NCBI GenBank assembly: GCA_003485185.1 | Contig: DNAS01000190.1 | Coordinates: 325-46,467, forward strand | Direction of reading: 5' to 3' | Origin: Phycisphaerales bacterium | GTDB taxonomy: Bacteria > Planctomycetota > Phycisphaerae > SM23-33 | DNA: 46,143 bases | Part shown: positions 1 through 8,760 of the stretch, piece after piece | Layout of the letters: each line of letters opens with the position of its first letter | Position numbering within the stretch: position 1 is the first letter of the stretch | Notes under the pieces: model-generated | Databases searched by the model: none | The model's input: the letters and a program-made list of their open reading frames with translations, nothing else | Told to the model about the DNA's origin: nothing | Program-made: the position numbers and the translations under genes

Positions 1-1041
1 ATTCTCACGGGTGATGCCGTTCGCCAGGCCGAACGGGTCGCGGTCGGATTCACCTCGCACCCATTCGCAAAAGGCCCGCATCTCCTCCAGAGTTCCATCC
101 TTCGCCAGCCGATCCAATGTCTCCATTTCCTTGATCGCTGTCGGGCGGGCCAGATTCAACATGTCCAATTCCGTCAGAACCTTTTGCTGCCCGATGGCTC
201 CCTCTAGTTGGATTCGCTGGTTCAACACAAAAGGGGCGTCCCCGATGAAATGGAAATGCGTGATCAGCTCCGCGATTCCTTGCCCAACCGGACGATCGCT
301 CCCCAGAAGCGAAAGATATCTCCGGCAGGAAAGTCGATCCCCGATCGTCACAGCCGACGCGGATTTCGTCATGCTCTCGATACGAGGAAAGAAATACAGG
401 AGAGCCGCATGCCTTATGAACATCATAGGTTCGGGATCGGGTAGATTCAACATGGCCGACAAGCTCTCTTTTTGATCCATGTTGCATCGCTTCAACGCAT
501 CCAGCATGCGTTTTCGGACAGCTGAATCGTATAACGTCACGGCAGAGCATTCCCCGACCTTCTTGCAGTATTCGATAAAAAGCGAAACTTTTCCCTCGGC
601 CCAGGCGTTCTCCGCTTTCAACATCCACGGCACTGCGTTTTTAGGGTCTACTTCGATCAGTTTGTCCGCCAGCGTTCCTGTTGCCACTCTGTCATTTTGC
701 GAGATCAGTATCCGCAGGACGAGGGCCCTGGCGGCATAACGCTTTGCCTCGTTCCCTTCCAGCTTGGTTTGCGACAACACGTCGAGGATGTCGAGCATTT
801 TCTTACGGAACGAATCGCGCCGGGCCGGATCTTCCGAAGCTGCGTAATACATGGCCTCCGCCGCCCCAAGCAACTCGCTACCGGACCATCCCTTCATATT
901 CGGCGTATCGACCGGCATTCTTCCCGCAATGCCAGCCCATGACTTGGCTGGCAATGTTCCAGGCTGTTCGGCCTGCACGGGTACAGCAAGTCCAATCGCT
1001 ACCAGATAAAGAACAACATGGCGATAATGTTCCAGAACCAT
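1..1041 (-). CDS. Secreted repeat-rich protein, C-terminus cut off by window edge
   Basis: The minus strand stays open from an ATG at 1041 to the first base of the window (347 codons, no stop), so the 3' end is missing. An AAAGGGA ribosome-binding site lies about 5 nt upstream of the ATG. The N-terminus (MVLEHYRHVVLYLVAIGLAV then PVQAEQ) looks like a Sec signal peptide ending near residue 25. The rest is helix-rich; residues about 85-170 contain a TPR-like stretch with DPKNAVPWMLKAENAWAEGK. I do not recognise a family or enzyme motif. It lies 52 bp downstream of the RHS gene in the same direction. That position is where an RHS immunity gene would sit, but a secreted helical-repeat protein is not a typical immunity protein, so no such role is claimed. 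Confidence 0.7.
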   Translation of the reverse strand, partial: MVLEHYRHVVLYLVAIGLAVPVQAEQPGTLPAKSWAGIAGRMPVDTPNMKGWSGSELLGAAEAMYYAASEDPARRDSFRKKMLDILDVLSQTKLEGNEAKRYAARALVLRILISQNDRVATGTLADKLIEVDPKNAVPWMLKAENAWAEGKVSLFIEYCKKVGECSAVTLYDSAVRKRMLDALKRCNMDQKESLSAMLNLPDPEPMMFIRHAALLYFFPRIESMTKSASAVTIGDRLSCRRYLSLLGSDRPVGQGIAELITHFHFIGDAPFVLNQRIQLEGAIGQQKVLTELDMLNLARPTAIKEMETLDRLAKDGTLEEMRAFCEWVRGESDRDPFGLANGITREN

Positions 1042-1093
1042 ATTATCCCTTTCGCTTAAAATCATTTATACATATCTATTTTGCGTTGAATGT

Positions 1094-3523
1094 CTAATCG
1101 CCAAAGTCGTACCACACAACACCTTGATTGTCTCGCGATAGTCCCTTTCGAACAGGATCGAACTCTCTCCCCTTTCCCTGCTCTACACGTTGTCTTGCAT
1201 TTTCCCCAGGATCTGCACCTATCTTCCTCCCCATGGTTTTCATGGTCGTTAATGTGACTCGAAGCAAGGATTTTTGCAAGTCCCGTAATTGTTCTTCTGG
1301 AGTCGGTAATCGGATAGAATCTTCCCAAGTCCCCCCTCGCTCATATTGGTATTCGCTAATGTACCAATTTTTTTCTGGCTCTATACCCGATAATGTACAC
1401 CATCCATTCTTGAAAGAAGCGATGCGGCATGGAGCGTCAGGGCATTCACACTTAGCTTTCCATGCCAGTGTTAAAAGTATAGTTTGATAAACCACCCACC
1501 GCTCTTTTACATTCTTATGCGTCAATAGACTTCTTCCTAGATCGACTGATAGTTGCACATTTGACAAATGTGGAATCTTCAATGGTATAGCGTTTATCGA
1601 ATCCCATATTTGCTTTAAAATATCGTCCGGTTCTTTTCCCAAATCAGTCAGAATAGTATCTATATTCATTCTCGCCTCGTAGCGTTCTATCCAATAGCAG
1701 CCTTCTTTATAGTGAAACTCCCACAGAAATGCCCCTATTTGGTTAAATTTCAACGACCCAATCCCTTCAGGTTCCGCGTCAAGATGCTTGTATTCGAGAT
1801 TGCCAGAAGGGTCCATCGAATCCATGGGAGCAGATGTAACATATTCATATAAACTCATTCCATCCACATATCCTAGCGGATCCCAGGTAATCCATCTTCC
1901 CAGCGTCGGGTGGTAGTAGCGGCGGTTGCCGTAGTAGAGGCCGGTTTCGGGGTCCAGCTTGTGGCCGGTGTAAAGCACCACGTTCTTCCGCGAGTTGGCC
2001 CAGGCGATTTCCTGCGACCAGTCGGCGTTGTAGATCGTCACTTTTCCGTAGGCGTCGTACACGTACCGCTCGGCGACGTTGCCGGAAGTGTCGATCAGCG
2101 CCGTCACGTTGAAATTGGCGTCGTTCGTGTAGTACAACGTCTCGATGTCCTGTCCGTCGCAGTTCTCGTCCCGCCAGCGCAGCGCCGGCGAATGGACGTA
2201 CCGGCCGTCCCACACGTATTGCACCTGCGCGTTGGCTGAGCCGTTCTTCCTTTCCTCGAGCACCTGCCAATTGCCGTTGTCATAGTAGTCGAACGTGTCG
2301 CCCCCGACAATCCTGCGGTTCCGGAAATGCCGGCCGTCGTAGCGGTACGTCGCAATCAGCGTGTCGTCGCCGCCCGGCTCGAACTGCCCGTCCCCGTCGT
2401 CCTCGTACACCCTTGCCAAACGGTTCCATGCATCGTAGACCATATGAAGACGCGTCGTCTCCGCGCCGGCCTTTGGGCCGCTCGTCATGTTCCCGGCTGC
2501 GTCGTGCACCGGGTCGATCCAGCTCGCCCCGGTGGTTTCGCCGATGGCCGTGATCTCGTTGGCCGCGTTGTGCGCCCGCGTCTGGGCCAGCGTTTCGCTG
2601 CCGGAGGTTTTTTCGACGTACGCCGACCAGTCGCCCAACTGGTTGAGCGTGTAGTCGCGCTCGAGCGTCGGGCTCGCCGGCGCCGAGTAGCTCGGGTGCG
2701 TGCCGCTCAGCGTCCCGCGGTCCACGTTCGTCAGACGGTCCAGGCCGTCGTACGTGTAGTGCTCGTCCAGCGCCGCCGACTGCTGGCGGGCCTCGTAGTT
2801 CTCGCGCCACGTGCGGTTGGAGTTGCGGTCGTAGCCGTAACGGAACCGGTCCTTGACGGCCGGCGAATCGTTCGACCAGTTCTGGTCCGTCACGCGCCCG
2901 AAGCGGTCCCACCCGCCGTACGTGCCGGCCGTGCCGTACGACAGGTTCAGCCCGCCCGTCACGCTGGGATGCGCCGCCTTCACGATCACGCCCGCTCCCA
3001 GGTACGTGTACTGAACGTACTTCGTCGTCCCCGACCCGTCGTCGGCGACGTTGTCGATGCGGCTCAGCACGGACCCCACGCCGCTCGCCGGGTAATTATA
3101 ATACACCTCGCGCCCGGCCGGGTAGGTGATCTTGTCCAGCCGGATGTACGTCGTCGGGCTGCTGTCGGACTCGTAGGCGTACTGCACCGACGGCGTGTCG
3201 TCGCCGCCCTCGCCGTCGTCGTCCACCGCCCCCGCGTGGGCCTGGTAGCTCCGGCTGACCGCGCCCCAATCGTCGTAGTGGCGCTTGACCTCGTTGACCA
3301 CGTTGCCGCCCGAGGCCGCGTCGTAGCTGGTGACCTTGAACGCCCTGCCGCGATCGTCGTACGCCCGCCCGATCCGCAGCACGGCCGTGTCCACGCCCGT
3401 CCCGGCCGTCGTGACCGCGTCGGACGTCAGCCGCCCCAGGTCGTCGTAGCCGAACGTGCGGACGCTGCCGCGCTGGTCCTTGCGCGTGTGCGTGTTGCCG
3501 TCGGCCAGGTAGGTCAGCTCCAC
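1094..3523 (-). CDS. RHS/YD-repeat protein fragment with a distinct C-terminal tip
   Basis: Translated from a GTG at 3523 this gives 809 aa. It carries many YD repeats (YTYDGLDRL, GYDRNSNRTW, VYDAWNRLARVY, YVYDAYGKV) and then the RHS-associated core at about 530-575 (LYYGNRRYYHPTLGRWITW, then DPSGN). Residues 576-809 form a tip unrelated to the repeats, with several cysteines (KCECPDAPC, KNGWC) and visibly lower GC in the DNA (1094-1798). RHS proteins are usually much longer and begin with a signal peptide or N-terminal delivery domain. Here there is no such start: the repeat frame continues upstream past 3523 into the broken URO-D gene near 3565-3580, so this is a 3' fragment. Whether it is expressed is unknown. 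RHS tips are often toxins in known families, but this tip shows no toxin motif I recognise. Confidence 0.8.
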   Translation of the reverse strand: MELTYLADGNTHTRKDQRGSVRTFGYDDLGRLTSDAVTTAGTGVDTAVLRIGRAYDDRGRAFKVTSYDAASGGNVVNEVKRHYDDWGAVSRSYQAHAGAVDDDGEGGDDTPSVQYAYESDSSPTTYIRLDKITYPAGREVYYNYPASGVGSVLSRIDNVADDGSGTTKYVQYTYLGAGVIVKAAHPSVTGGLNLSYGTAGTYGGWDRFGRVTDQNWSNDSPAVKDRFRYGYDRNSNRTWRENYEARQQSAALDEHYTYDGLDRLTNVDRGTLSGTHPSYSAPASPTLERDYTLNQLGDWSAYVEKTSGSETLAQTRAHNAANEITAIGETTGASWIDPVHDAAGNMTSGPKAGAETTRLHMVYDAWNRLARVYEDDGDGQFEPGGDDTLIATYRYDGRHFRNRRIVGGDTFDYYDNGNWQVLEERKNGSANAQVQYVWDGRYVHSPALRWRDENCDGQDIETLYYTNDANFNVTALIDTSGNVAERYVYDAYGKVTIYNADWSQEIAWANSRKNVVLYTGHKLDPETGLYYGNRRYYHPTLGRWITWDPLGYVDGMSLYEYVTSAPMDSMDPSGNLEYKHLDAEPEGIGSLKFNQIGAFLWEFHYKEGCYWIERYEARMNIDTILTDLGKEPDDILKQIWDSINAIPLKIPHLSNVQLSVDLGRSLLTHKNVKERWVVYQTILLTLAWKAKCECPDAPCRIASFKNGWCTLSGIEPEKNWYISEYQYERGGTWEDSIRLPTPEEQLRDLQKSLLRVTLTTMKTMGRKIGADPGENARQRVEQGKGREFDPVRKGLSRDNQGVVWYDFGD

Positions 3524-4272
3524 CCGGTCGTAGTTCGTGTCGCCGCCGTCGGACAGCGCCTGGCCGGCGACAGCAGCGGTCCGGTGTTGAAGCAGCAGTC
3601 CTCGAAAAGGTAAACAAAGTCGTATCCGACTTCGGGCAGGATCGGTCCATAGAGCGTCATGTAGAAGTCGGAAAGATATTCCAGCATCTCCTCCAGCAGG
3701 CCCGGATCGTCATACGCCAGGTAGCTCAATTGCTCCACGCCCATCCAGTCGCGCGGCAGGCCGTATAGGCTGGCGCCCATGAAGGTGATGACGTGCTCGC
3801 GCCGCTTGAGGGCTGCGGCCTTCTTTCGCCACTTCGGAGCGCGGCGGCGCGGATCGTGCGGGTCGAGACATCGCCGCATGGCGTCCCACGACTGCCGCGT
3901 GGGCTTGAGGGGGTACTCCAGGTGCTCGGGAATGCTGCTGCCCCGCTTGGAGTGCTTGACCACCCCGCCGAGGGGATCGCGCACGATGCGGTAGTCGTCG
4001 GTCTCCTCCAGCACGGTCGGTTTGTCGTCCGTCAGCGGGAAGGGATTGGCCAGGCCCTGGGCGTCCCACAGGCCCGCCTCCCATTCTGGGTCCATTTCCG
4101 GAAGCTGCGGGCCGCTATCGCCACGGAGCGATCGCACCGTCGTACAGCCCTCCTGGCGCCATCGCTCCTTTGTCTCGGGCCATGTCCCGAAGAACCAGCA
4201 CGGCACACGCCGGCAGGGAGTGTAGGACATCACTGCGTTGAATCGCTCGCGGAGGCTCATGCCGTCAACCAT
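3514..4272 (-). CDS. URO-D superfamily protein, 3'-truncated by RHS junction
   Basis: From the ATG at 4272 (MVDGMSLRERFNAVMSY) the reading frame gives 252 aa. It resembles the N-terminal two-thirds of URO-D/MtaA-like proteins: RVPCWFFGTWPET, the hydrophobic ITFMGASLYGLPRDWMG strand, then YDFVYLFEDCCFNTGPLLSP, which matches the barrel segment seen as IGEDCGHQRGPLFPP in the intact paralogue at 12222-13316. Immediately after LLSPA the sequence becomes out-of-frame RHS DNA and stops at 3514. The lost part would have carried the HxCG and downstream Cys positions of zinc methyltransferases, so the product should be inactive. The start overlaps the end of the symporter gene by 8 bp, indicating co-transcription. 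A GAGGAAGG ribosome-binding site supports 4272; an ATG at 4260 is a possible alternative. Confidence 0.75.
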   Translation of the reverse strand: MVDGMSLRERFNAVMSYTPCRRVPCWFFGTWPETKERWRQEGCTTVRSLRGDSGPQLPEMDPEWEAGLWDAQGLANPFPLTDDKPTVLEETDDYRIVRDPLGGVVKHSKRGSSIPEHLEYPLKPTRQSWDAMRRCLDPHDPRRRAPKWRKKAAALKRREHVITFMGASLYGLPRDWMGVEQLSYLAYDDPGLLEEMLEYLSDFYMTLYGPILPEVGYDFVYLFEDCCFNTGPLLSPARRCPTAATRTTTGWS

Positions 4273-6409
4273 CAAGGGGGCCTTCCTCAGCCTGCTGCGG
4301 GTCGGACGGTACGGCTTCCGCAACGGCGTCGGCGACGCTCTGGTGATCCACCACCCGCCCGTCGTCCAGAACGTTCCTCTGAAGCAACTTCAGACGTTGT
4401 ACGAACTTCCGCAAGTCGATGACCGTGCCGATAAAGAACCAGATGGTGGTGATGACGCCGACTACGATAAGCAGGATCACGTTGGTCCACAGAAAGAAGT
4501 CGGCCCACGCGGAGTTGGACCACCGTGAGATCAACATGTTCCACAGCATGGCGACGAAGAAGAACGCAAGTTGGAGTAAGGTCCACCCGAGTGCGGCCCA
4601 CGCCACGAGTCTGTCCCAGCGATTGAATCGCTTGTCGATGCTCAGGATCGCTCGCCAGCCGGTCAGAATCTTGGTCTCGCGCTGCTCCTCCGGGGGCAGA
4701 AGCCGGCGGTACTCGCCGCGGTGGAGCATTCGCTGGATGTTGAAGGGGCGGCGGCACGTCGCCAGCGAAACCCCCATGTAGCTTGCCAGGGAGGTGATCA
4801 TGGTCAGGAAGGCCAATTCGCGGCCGGTGATGGGAAACCGCGTGGGGCTCCACTCCCAAGCGACGAAGGGCAGGGCGCGCGAAAGGCCCTCCAAGCTCGT
4901 CCGGAAGGCGTCCAGCAATCCTGGCGCGTGCTGGAGGAGCCAAGGGTAGATGGGGCGCTCCCAGTACCCTTGGAGCAGGAAGCTCGCGCCTGCAAGGCCG
5001 GTGCCGACGATCATGGCGCTCCATGCACCGGCGGCGGTGCCCCGTTTCCAGTACAGGCCCCCGAGGATCACCGCCCCGGCGCCTCCCATGTAGATCGCAC
5101 CGGTCAGCGAGAAGAACATGAGAATGTACTGGACCTGGCTGAAGAAGAAGCTGAAGAAGAACGCGAACACCGCCACGGCCGCAATGGACAACCGCAACAG
5201 CCAAATCTGCTGACGGGGCGTGAAAGGCTTCTTGCGGAAGGGGAGCACCACGTCCTGAACGAGGATGCTGCCCCAGGAGTGGAGGTAGGTGGTGTCGGTG
5301 CTGACCATCAGGAACACCATCAGGGCGTAGAATGCGCCTGTGACTCCGATGGGCAGGAAGTGCTTGATGGCGACCGGGACGAGCATTTGGTTGCGGATGG
5401 TCTCGGTGGTGGCCGGGTTGTCGAGATGGATGCGCGTGGTCAGCTCGTCCCGGACCTGCTGAGCGCCGGCGGCGAAGTCGGGGTGGTTCATGAAGGTGTA
5501 GGCCGCCACCGCCAGGAGCACGACTACCAGGCCCCCCAGGCCGGTTCGCCACGTGCCCAGTATGCGGGCCATCTTCTGCTCGTGGGCGTTGAGGGCTGCC
5601 GCGTTGTATGCCGCCGTTCCCTGCCACGACCCGGCCGAGTAGAAGTTGGCGAAGATGCCCGACAAGATGAAGAAGACGTTGAAGTCCGTCATGCCCGACA
5701 TGTCCAGGGGATTCAGCAGGCTCTTGCCGGGCGGCTGGTTCGAGAGCGCTTCGGCAATCTGCCCCCAGTCAAAGAGCATCAGGATCGCCGCCACGAGGAT
5801 GGCATAGACCACGTAGCTGAACAGGCCCTGAGCGCAGTCGGTGACCATGGTGGTGATCTGTCCGCCCGTCAGGACGACCACCAGCGCCACTGCCAGCGCC
5901 GCGGCCATCAGAAGAGCAAAAGTGGAGATATGCAAGCCGCCTAACGCCATTACCTGCGGCAGCCCGCCGTAGTGCAGAAGGAAGCGAGCGCCGACGGCAG
6001 GAAAGATGGCGTAGTTGAGCACGCCCGACACGTAGCACAACAGCCCGGCGAACACGCGGAATCGCCGCGAGTAGCGTATCTCCAGGAACTGGGCCAACGT
6101 CATGGCTCGAGTCTCGCGGAAGCGGTAGGCCACGAATCCCGTCAGCGCGATAATCATCCCGACCGGGAAGGTGAGAATCTGCCAGAAGCCGATGGCGAAG
6201 CCCGAATGGTACAGCATCTCGAAGACGGCGATGACGCTGATGAGGCCCATCCCGGCCTCCCCCGCCGCAACGGTCAACAGGTATCGTCCCGCGACACGTC
6301 CGCCGGTCAGGAAATCCGCCACGCCCTTGACGTATCGCTGCGTGTAGATGCCGATGCCCGCCACGATCAGGAGGGGGATGACGACGATCAGCCAGTCCAG
6401 CCAAGCCAT
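4265..6409 (-). CDS. Sodium:solute symporter (SSS family)
   Basis: The 714-aa protein begins with a membrane helix (MAWLDWLIVVIPLLIVAGIG) followed by YTQRYVKGVADFLTGGR, the usual start of sodium/solute symporters, and has more than a dozen hydrophobic segments. Known SSS members use the sodium gradient to import sugars, amino acids or organic acids. SSS proteins are usually 480-600 aa. This one has a C-terminal extension from about 560, with the hydrophilic FNIQRMLHRGEYRRL stretch and two further membrane segments (about 610-665), an arrangement I associate with sugar-locus SSS proteins of planctomycetes and verrucomicrobia. AAGGAG sits 9 nt before the ATG. It lies between a glycosidase-like gene and the truncated URO-D gene, which suggests import of a small sugar or oligosaccharide product; the substrate cannot be read from sequence. 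Confidence 0.9.
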   Translation of the reverse strand: MAWLDWLIVVIPLLIVAGIGIYTQRYVKGVADFLTGGRVAGRYLLTVAAGEAGMGLISVIAVFEMLYHSGFAIGFWQILTFPVGMIIALTGFVAYRFRETRAMTLAQFLEIRYSRRFRVFAGLLCYVSGVLNYAIFPAVGARFLLHYGGLPQVMALGGLHISTFALLMAAALAVALVVVLTGGQITTMVTDCAQGLFSYVVYAILVAAILMLFDWGQIAEALSNQPPGKSLLNPLDMSGMTDFNVFFILSGIFANFYSAGSWQGTAAYNAAALNAHEQKMARILGTWRTGLGGLVVVLLAVAAYTFMNHPDFAAGAQQVRDELTTRIHLDNPATTETIRNQMLVPVAIKHFLPIGVTGAFYALMVFLMVSTDTTYLHSWGSILVQDVVLPFRKKPFTPRQQIWLLRLSIAAVAVFAFFFSFFFSQVQYILMFFSLTGAIYMGGAGAVILGGLYWKRGTAAGAWSAMIVGTGLAGASFLLQGYWERPIYPWLLQHAPGLLDAFRTSLEGLSRALPFVAWEWSPTRFPITGRELAFLTMITSLASYMGVSLATCRRPFNIQRMLHRGEYRRLLPPEEQRETKILTGWRAILSIDKRFNRWDRLVAWAALGWTLLQLAFFFVAMLWNMLISRWSNSAWADFFLWTNVILLIVVGVITTIWFFIGTVIDLRKFVQRLKLLQRNVLDDGRVVDHQSVADAVAEAVPSDPQQAEEGPLDG

Positions 6410-6449
6410 CTACGTTACTCCTTACGGTCCGCCCGCCACTGCGCGGATC

Positions 6450-8720
6450 TCAGGCAAAGTCCTTGCCAATGCAGATGCCGGTGGGAGCGGCTGTCTGCTC
6501 ATGCGAACCAACCCAGTCCTCGCGTGGGCGACCGTCGGGCCAGCGCGAACCGTCCGGGCAAGGTGGCGGAGCAATATCACGCCACAGGCCAGGATCCTCG
6601 GTCACCAGCATTTCTTCCCGGCCCGCGGAACCGGGGATGACGCGGAAACTCCGCGCCGGCAACTGTTTTCCCTCCACCGTCACCGTTTGGGCGCCACGGT
6701 TCACCCACACATGCGTGCCGTCGGAATAGCGCGTGCGGGACAGGGAACCATCGATATCGATACTCTCGATAAACTCGTACTGGAGCCACTCCATGTCGCG
6801 CACCAGTGTCCGGTAGGCGAAGGCGTGCATGTCGTCCCACTGCGGTTGAGGCCCGCGGTGCTCCTCCTTGGGCTGGCTTCCGATGACCGCTTCTTTAAGA
6901 AGCTGCGCCCAAGGATCTTGCTGGCCTTGGACCAGGCAGCTGCTGCCATAACAGATAATGCCATGGAAGATGACCGTCTGGAGGGGCACGGCCTCGTCAG
7001 CCATGCCGCGGGCGGTCAGTTCGGCCCCGCCCAGCAACGCATCGCCGACCTCCAGCGCCACAATCCGGGACACGTAGTCCGTCTGGTCCAGGACGCAGGC
7101 GTTGATCGACTCCACTCGGGCGGCACCGAAGTACTTGTTGCAGTCATCCAAGTACTCGCGGATGGCGTTGAGATAACCGCGGCGCGTCAACGCATGCCGC
7201 GGATCATAGCAGCGGAAAGTGACGCCGTACATGAAGTCGGTATACATGCCGCCATCGATCCCGAAGTCCCTGAGACGCTGGAAATTGCGCCGCACGAACT
7301 GCGAGCGGATGGCCGCCGGACAGTTGGCGAAGCTGTCGCCGTTCGGGCCGGTGCCCTCGTAGACGATGCCGCCGTCCCGGTTGCGCATGCAGGTGTCCAT
7401 ATGGAAATCGAGCGACGAGCGTGCGTTGACGCGCCAATCGATATGCCAAGACGTGCGGTAACCGATCTCCTTAAGGCTGGCCACTAGTTTCCTTCCTCCC
7501 GCTTCACCGCCGACTTGGGGTTCCAGCGGGAAGACCGTGGGGCAATCGCCATCGTGGCCGCCATAGTTCAAGCCGACGAGTTGGACGACGACCTTCTCGA
7601 TGCCGGCCTTCTTCCAGCGGCGGAACTCGGCGTCGAGTTGGTCGGTCGTCATATACACGTCGAGGATGCCTTTGCCGTCGGGATTCGGGTTGTTGTAGAG
7701 GCCGAACCGTTTCAGCGCCAGCATCGGCAACGCGCGGAATGCTCCCACGAAATACGCTGTCTCCGGGGACTTCACCGCCTTCTGTCGCAACGTCGGCACT
7801 CCTCCCCGGTCCAGGAGATATTGCCGGTAGATGCGGCCAATCGTCGCGTAATTCACGTCCGCGCCGTTGAAGAAATGGAACACCAATCGCCGCTCCTCAT
7901 CCACGCGGGTATCGTGGGAATGTTCCCGGTAATGGAAGCGCCCGTGCACACCGCAATGCCGCGCCGCGCCGCGATTGACCGCCGTGACAATCGCCGCGTC
8001 AGCATCGCCGAAACCGAACGGCACATACGCGGCGTAGCCGGCCTGGCCGACAATCGTTCCCCAGACCGGATACGCGATCAGATCGCGCCAGTCCGCCTGC
8101 TGACCGTACGTCATGCCGGCATAAAGTTGCGGTGCTTTCGGATCCGGTGGCGCGTCGCCGACAAAGTGCGAGTAGGCGCACGGTGTATCCGCCCGGATCG
8201 CTTTGGCCATGCGCGCTTGCCGGTCGGCCCGGTCGGCAAAATACCGGAGGCATCCGCCAAAGTGCGGCAACACCATGTAGCCCTCCCCGCCAGCGGACCG
8301 GCCCCCGAACATCGGGAAACAATCGAGGCTGATGACCTGAGTGTGTTTCTCGCCGAACAGATCCCAGCCGCTTTCCGGTATCTCGACGACGAGTTCCTCG
8401 CCGCACAGTTCAAAACGCACGTCGAATCCGAGATCGAGCCGCGTGAATTGCGCTCGCAACGTGACTGTCGTTTCGGTGCGCGGGCCGACCGTGATGGCGC
8501 ACGTGGCCTGCGGGTTGGCCAGGAACATGTTCCTGTCGTCGAGCTTGGCTTTCGCGGTCGTGTACCACCGGTAATGCTGGTTACCGATGTCGAACACCTG
8601 CAACTCGAAGCCGTGCCCCGGCGTGGACCACGTTGCCCCACAGCGCAGATCGGTTACGTGGAGGGCCAAGTCAGCCAGGTCGATGCGAACGCTCAGTATG
8701 TTGTTGCGCAGCTCTATCAT
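6450..8720 (-). CDS. Glycoside-hydrolase-like protein (DUF5696/GH101-like)
   Basis: The ATG at 8720 gives 756 aa (MIELRNNILSVRIDLADLAL). There is no signal peptide, so it should act in the cytoplasm. Residues about 1-310 look like a beta-sandwich domain of the kind that precedes DUF5696 and GH101 catalytic barrels. Residues about 320-690 look like a TIM barrel, with strands ending in VVVQLVGLNYGGHDGD, YRTSWHIDWRVNA and DGGMYTDFMYG (Asp at 495 is a candidate catalytic residue). The family link is by pattern only and moderately secure. A TTG at 8759, two bases after the upstream stop, could also start the protein, but ATG 8720 is preferred because the alignable domain begins there and AGAGGAAA lies about 12 nt upstream. 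It sits between the DUF4838-like and symporter genes. Confidence 0.65.
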   Translation of the reverse strand: MIELRNNILSVRIDLADLALHVTDLRCGATWSTPGHGFELQVFDIGNQHYRWYTTAKAKLDDRNMFLANPQATCAITVGPRTETTVTLRAQFTRLDLGFDVRFELCGEELVVEIPESGWDLFGEKHTQVISLDCFPMFGGRSAGGEGYMVLPHFGGCLRYFADRADRQARMAKAIRADTPCAYSHFVGDAPPDPKAPQLYAGMTYGQQADWRDLIAYPVWGTIVGQAGYAAYVPFGFGDADAAIVTAVNRGAARHCGVHGRFHYREHSHDTRVDEERRLVFHFFNGADVNYATIGRIYRQYLLDRGGVPTLRQKAVKSPETAYFVGAFRALPMLALKRFGLYNNPNPDGKGILDVYMTTDQLDAEFRRWKKAGIEKVVVQLVGLNYGGHDGDCPTVFPLEPQVGGEAGGRKLVASLKEIGYRTSWHIDWRVNARSSLDFHMDTCMRNRDGGIVYEGTGPNGDSFANCPAAIRSQFVRRNFQRLRDFGIDGGMYTDFMYGVTFRCYDPRHALTRRGYLNAIREYLDDCNKYFGAARVESINACVLDQTDYVSRIVALEVGDALLGGAELTARGMADEAVPLQTVIFHGIICYGSSCLVQGQQDPWAQLLKEAVIGSQPKEEHRGPQPQWDDMHAFAYRTLVRDMEWLQYEFIESIDIDGSLSRTRYSDGTHVWVNRGAQTVTVEGKQLPARSFRVIPGSAGREEMLVTEDPGLWRDIAPPPCPDGSRWPDGRPREDWVGSHEQTAAPTGICIGKDFA

Positions 8721-8760
8721 GGGACTATCAGTTTCCTCTCTGAACTGTTGCGGTTTCAAG

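Noticed and set aside
1..1041. Immunity protein for the RHS tip
   Set aside because: It has a signal peptide and helical repeats and is over 340 residues; position alone does not support immunity.
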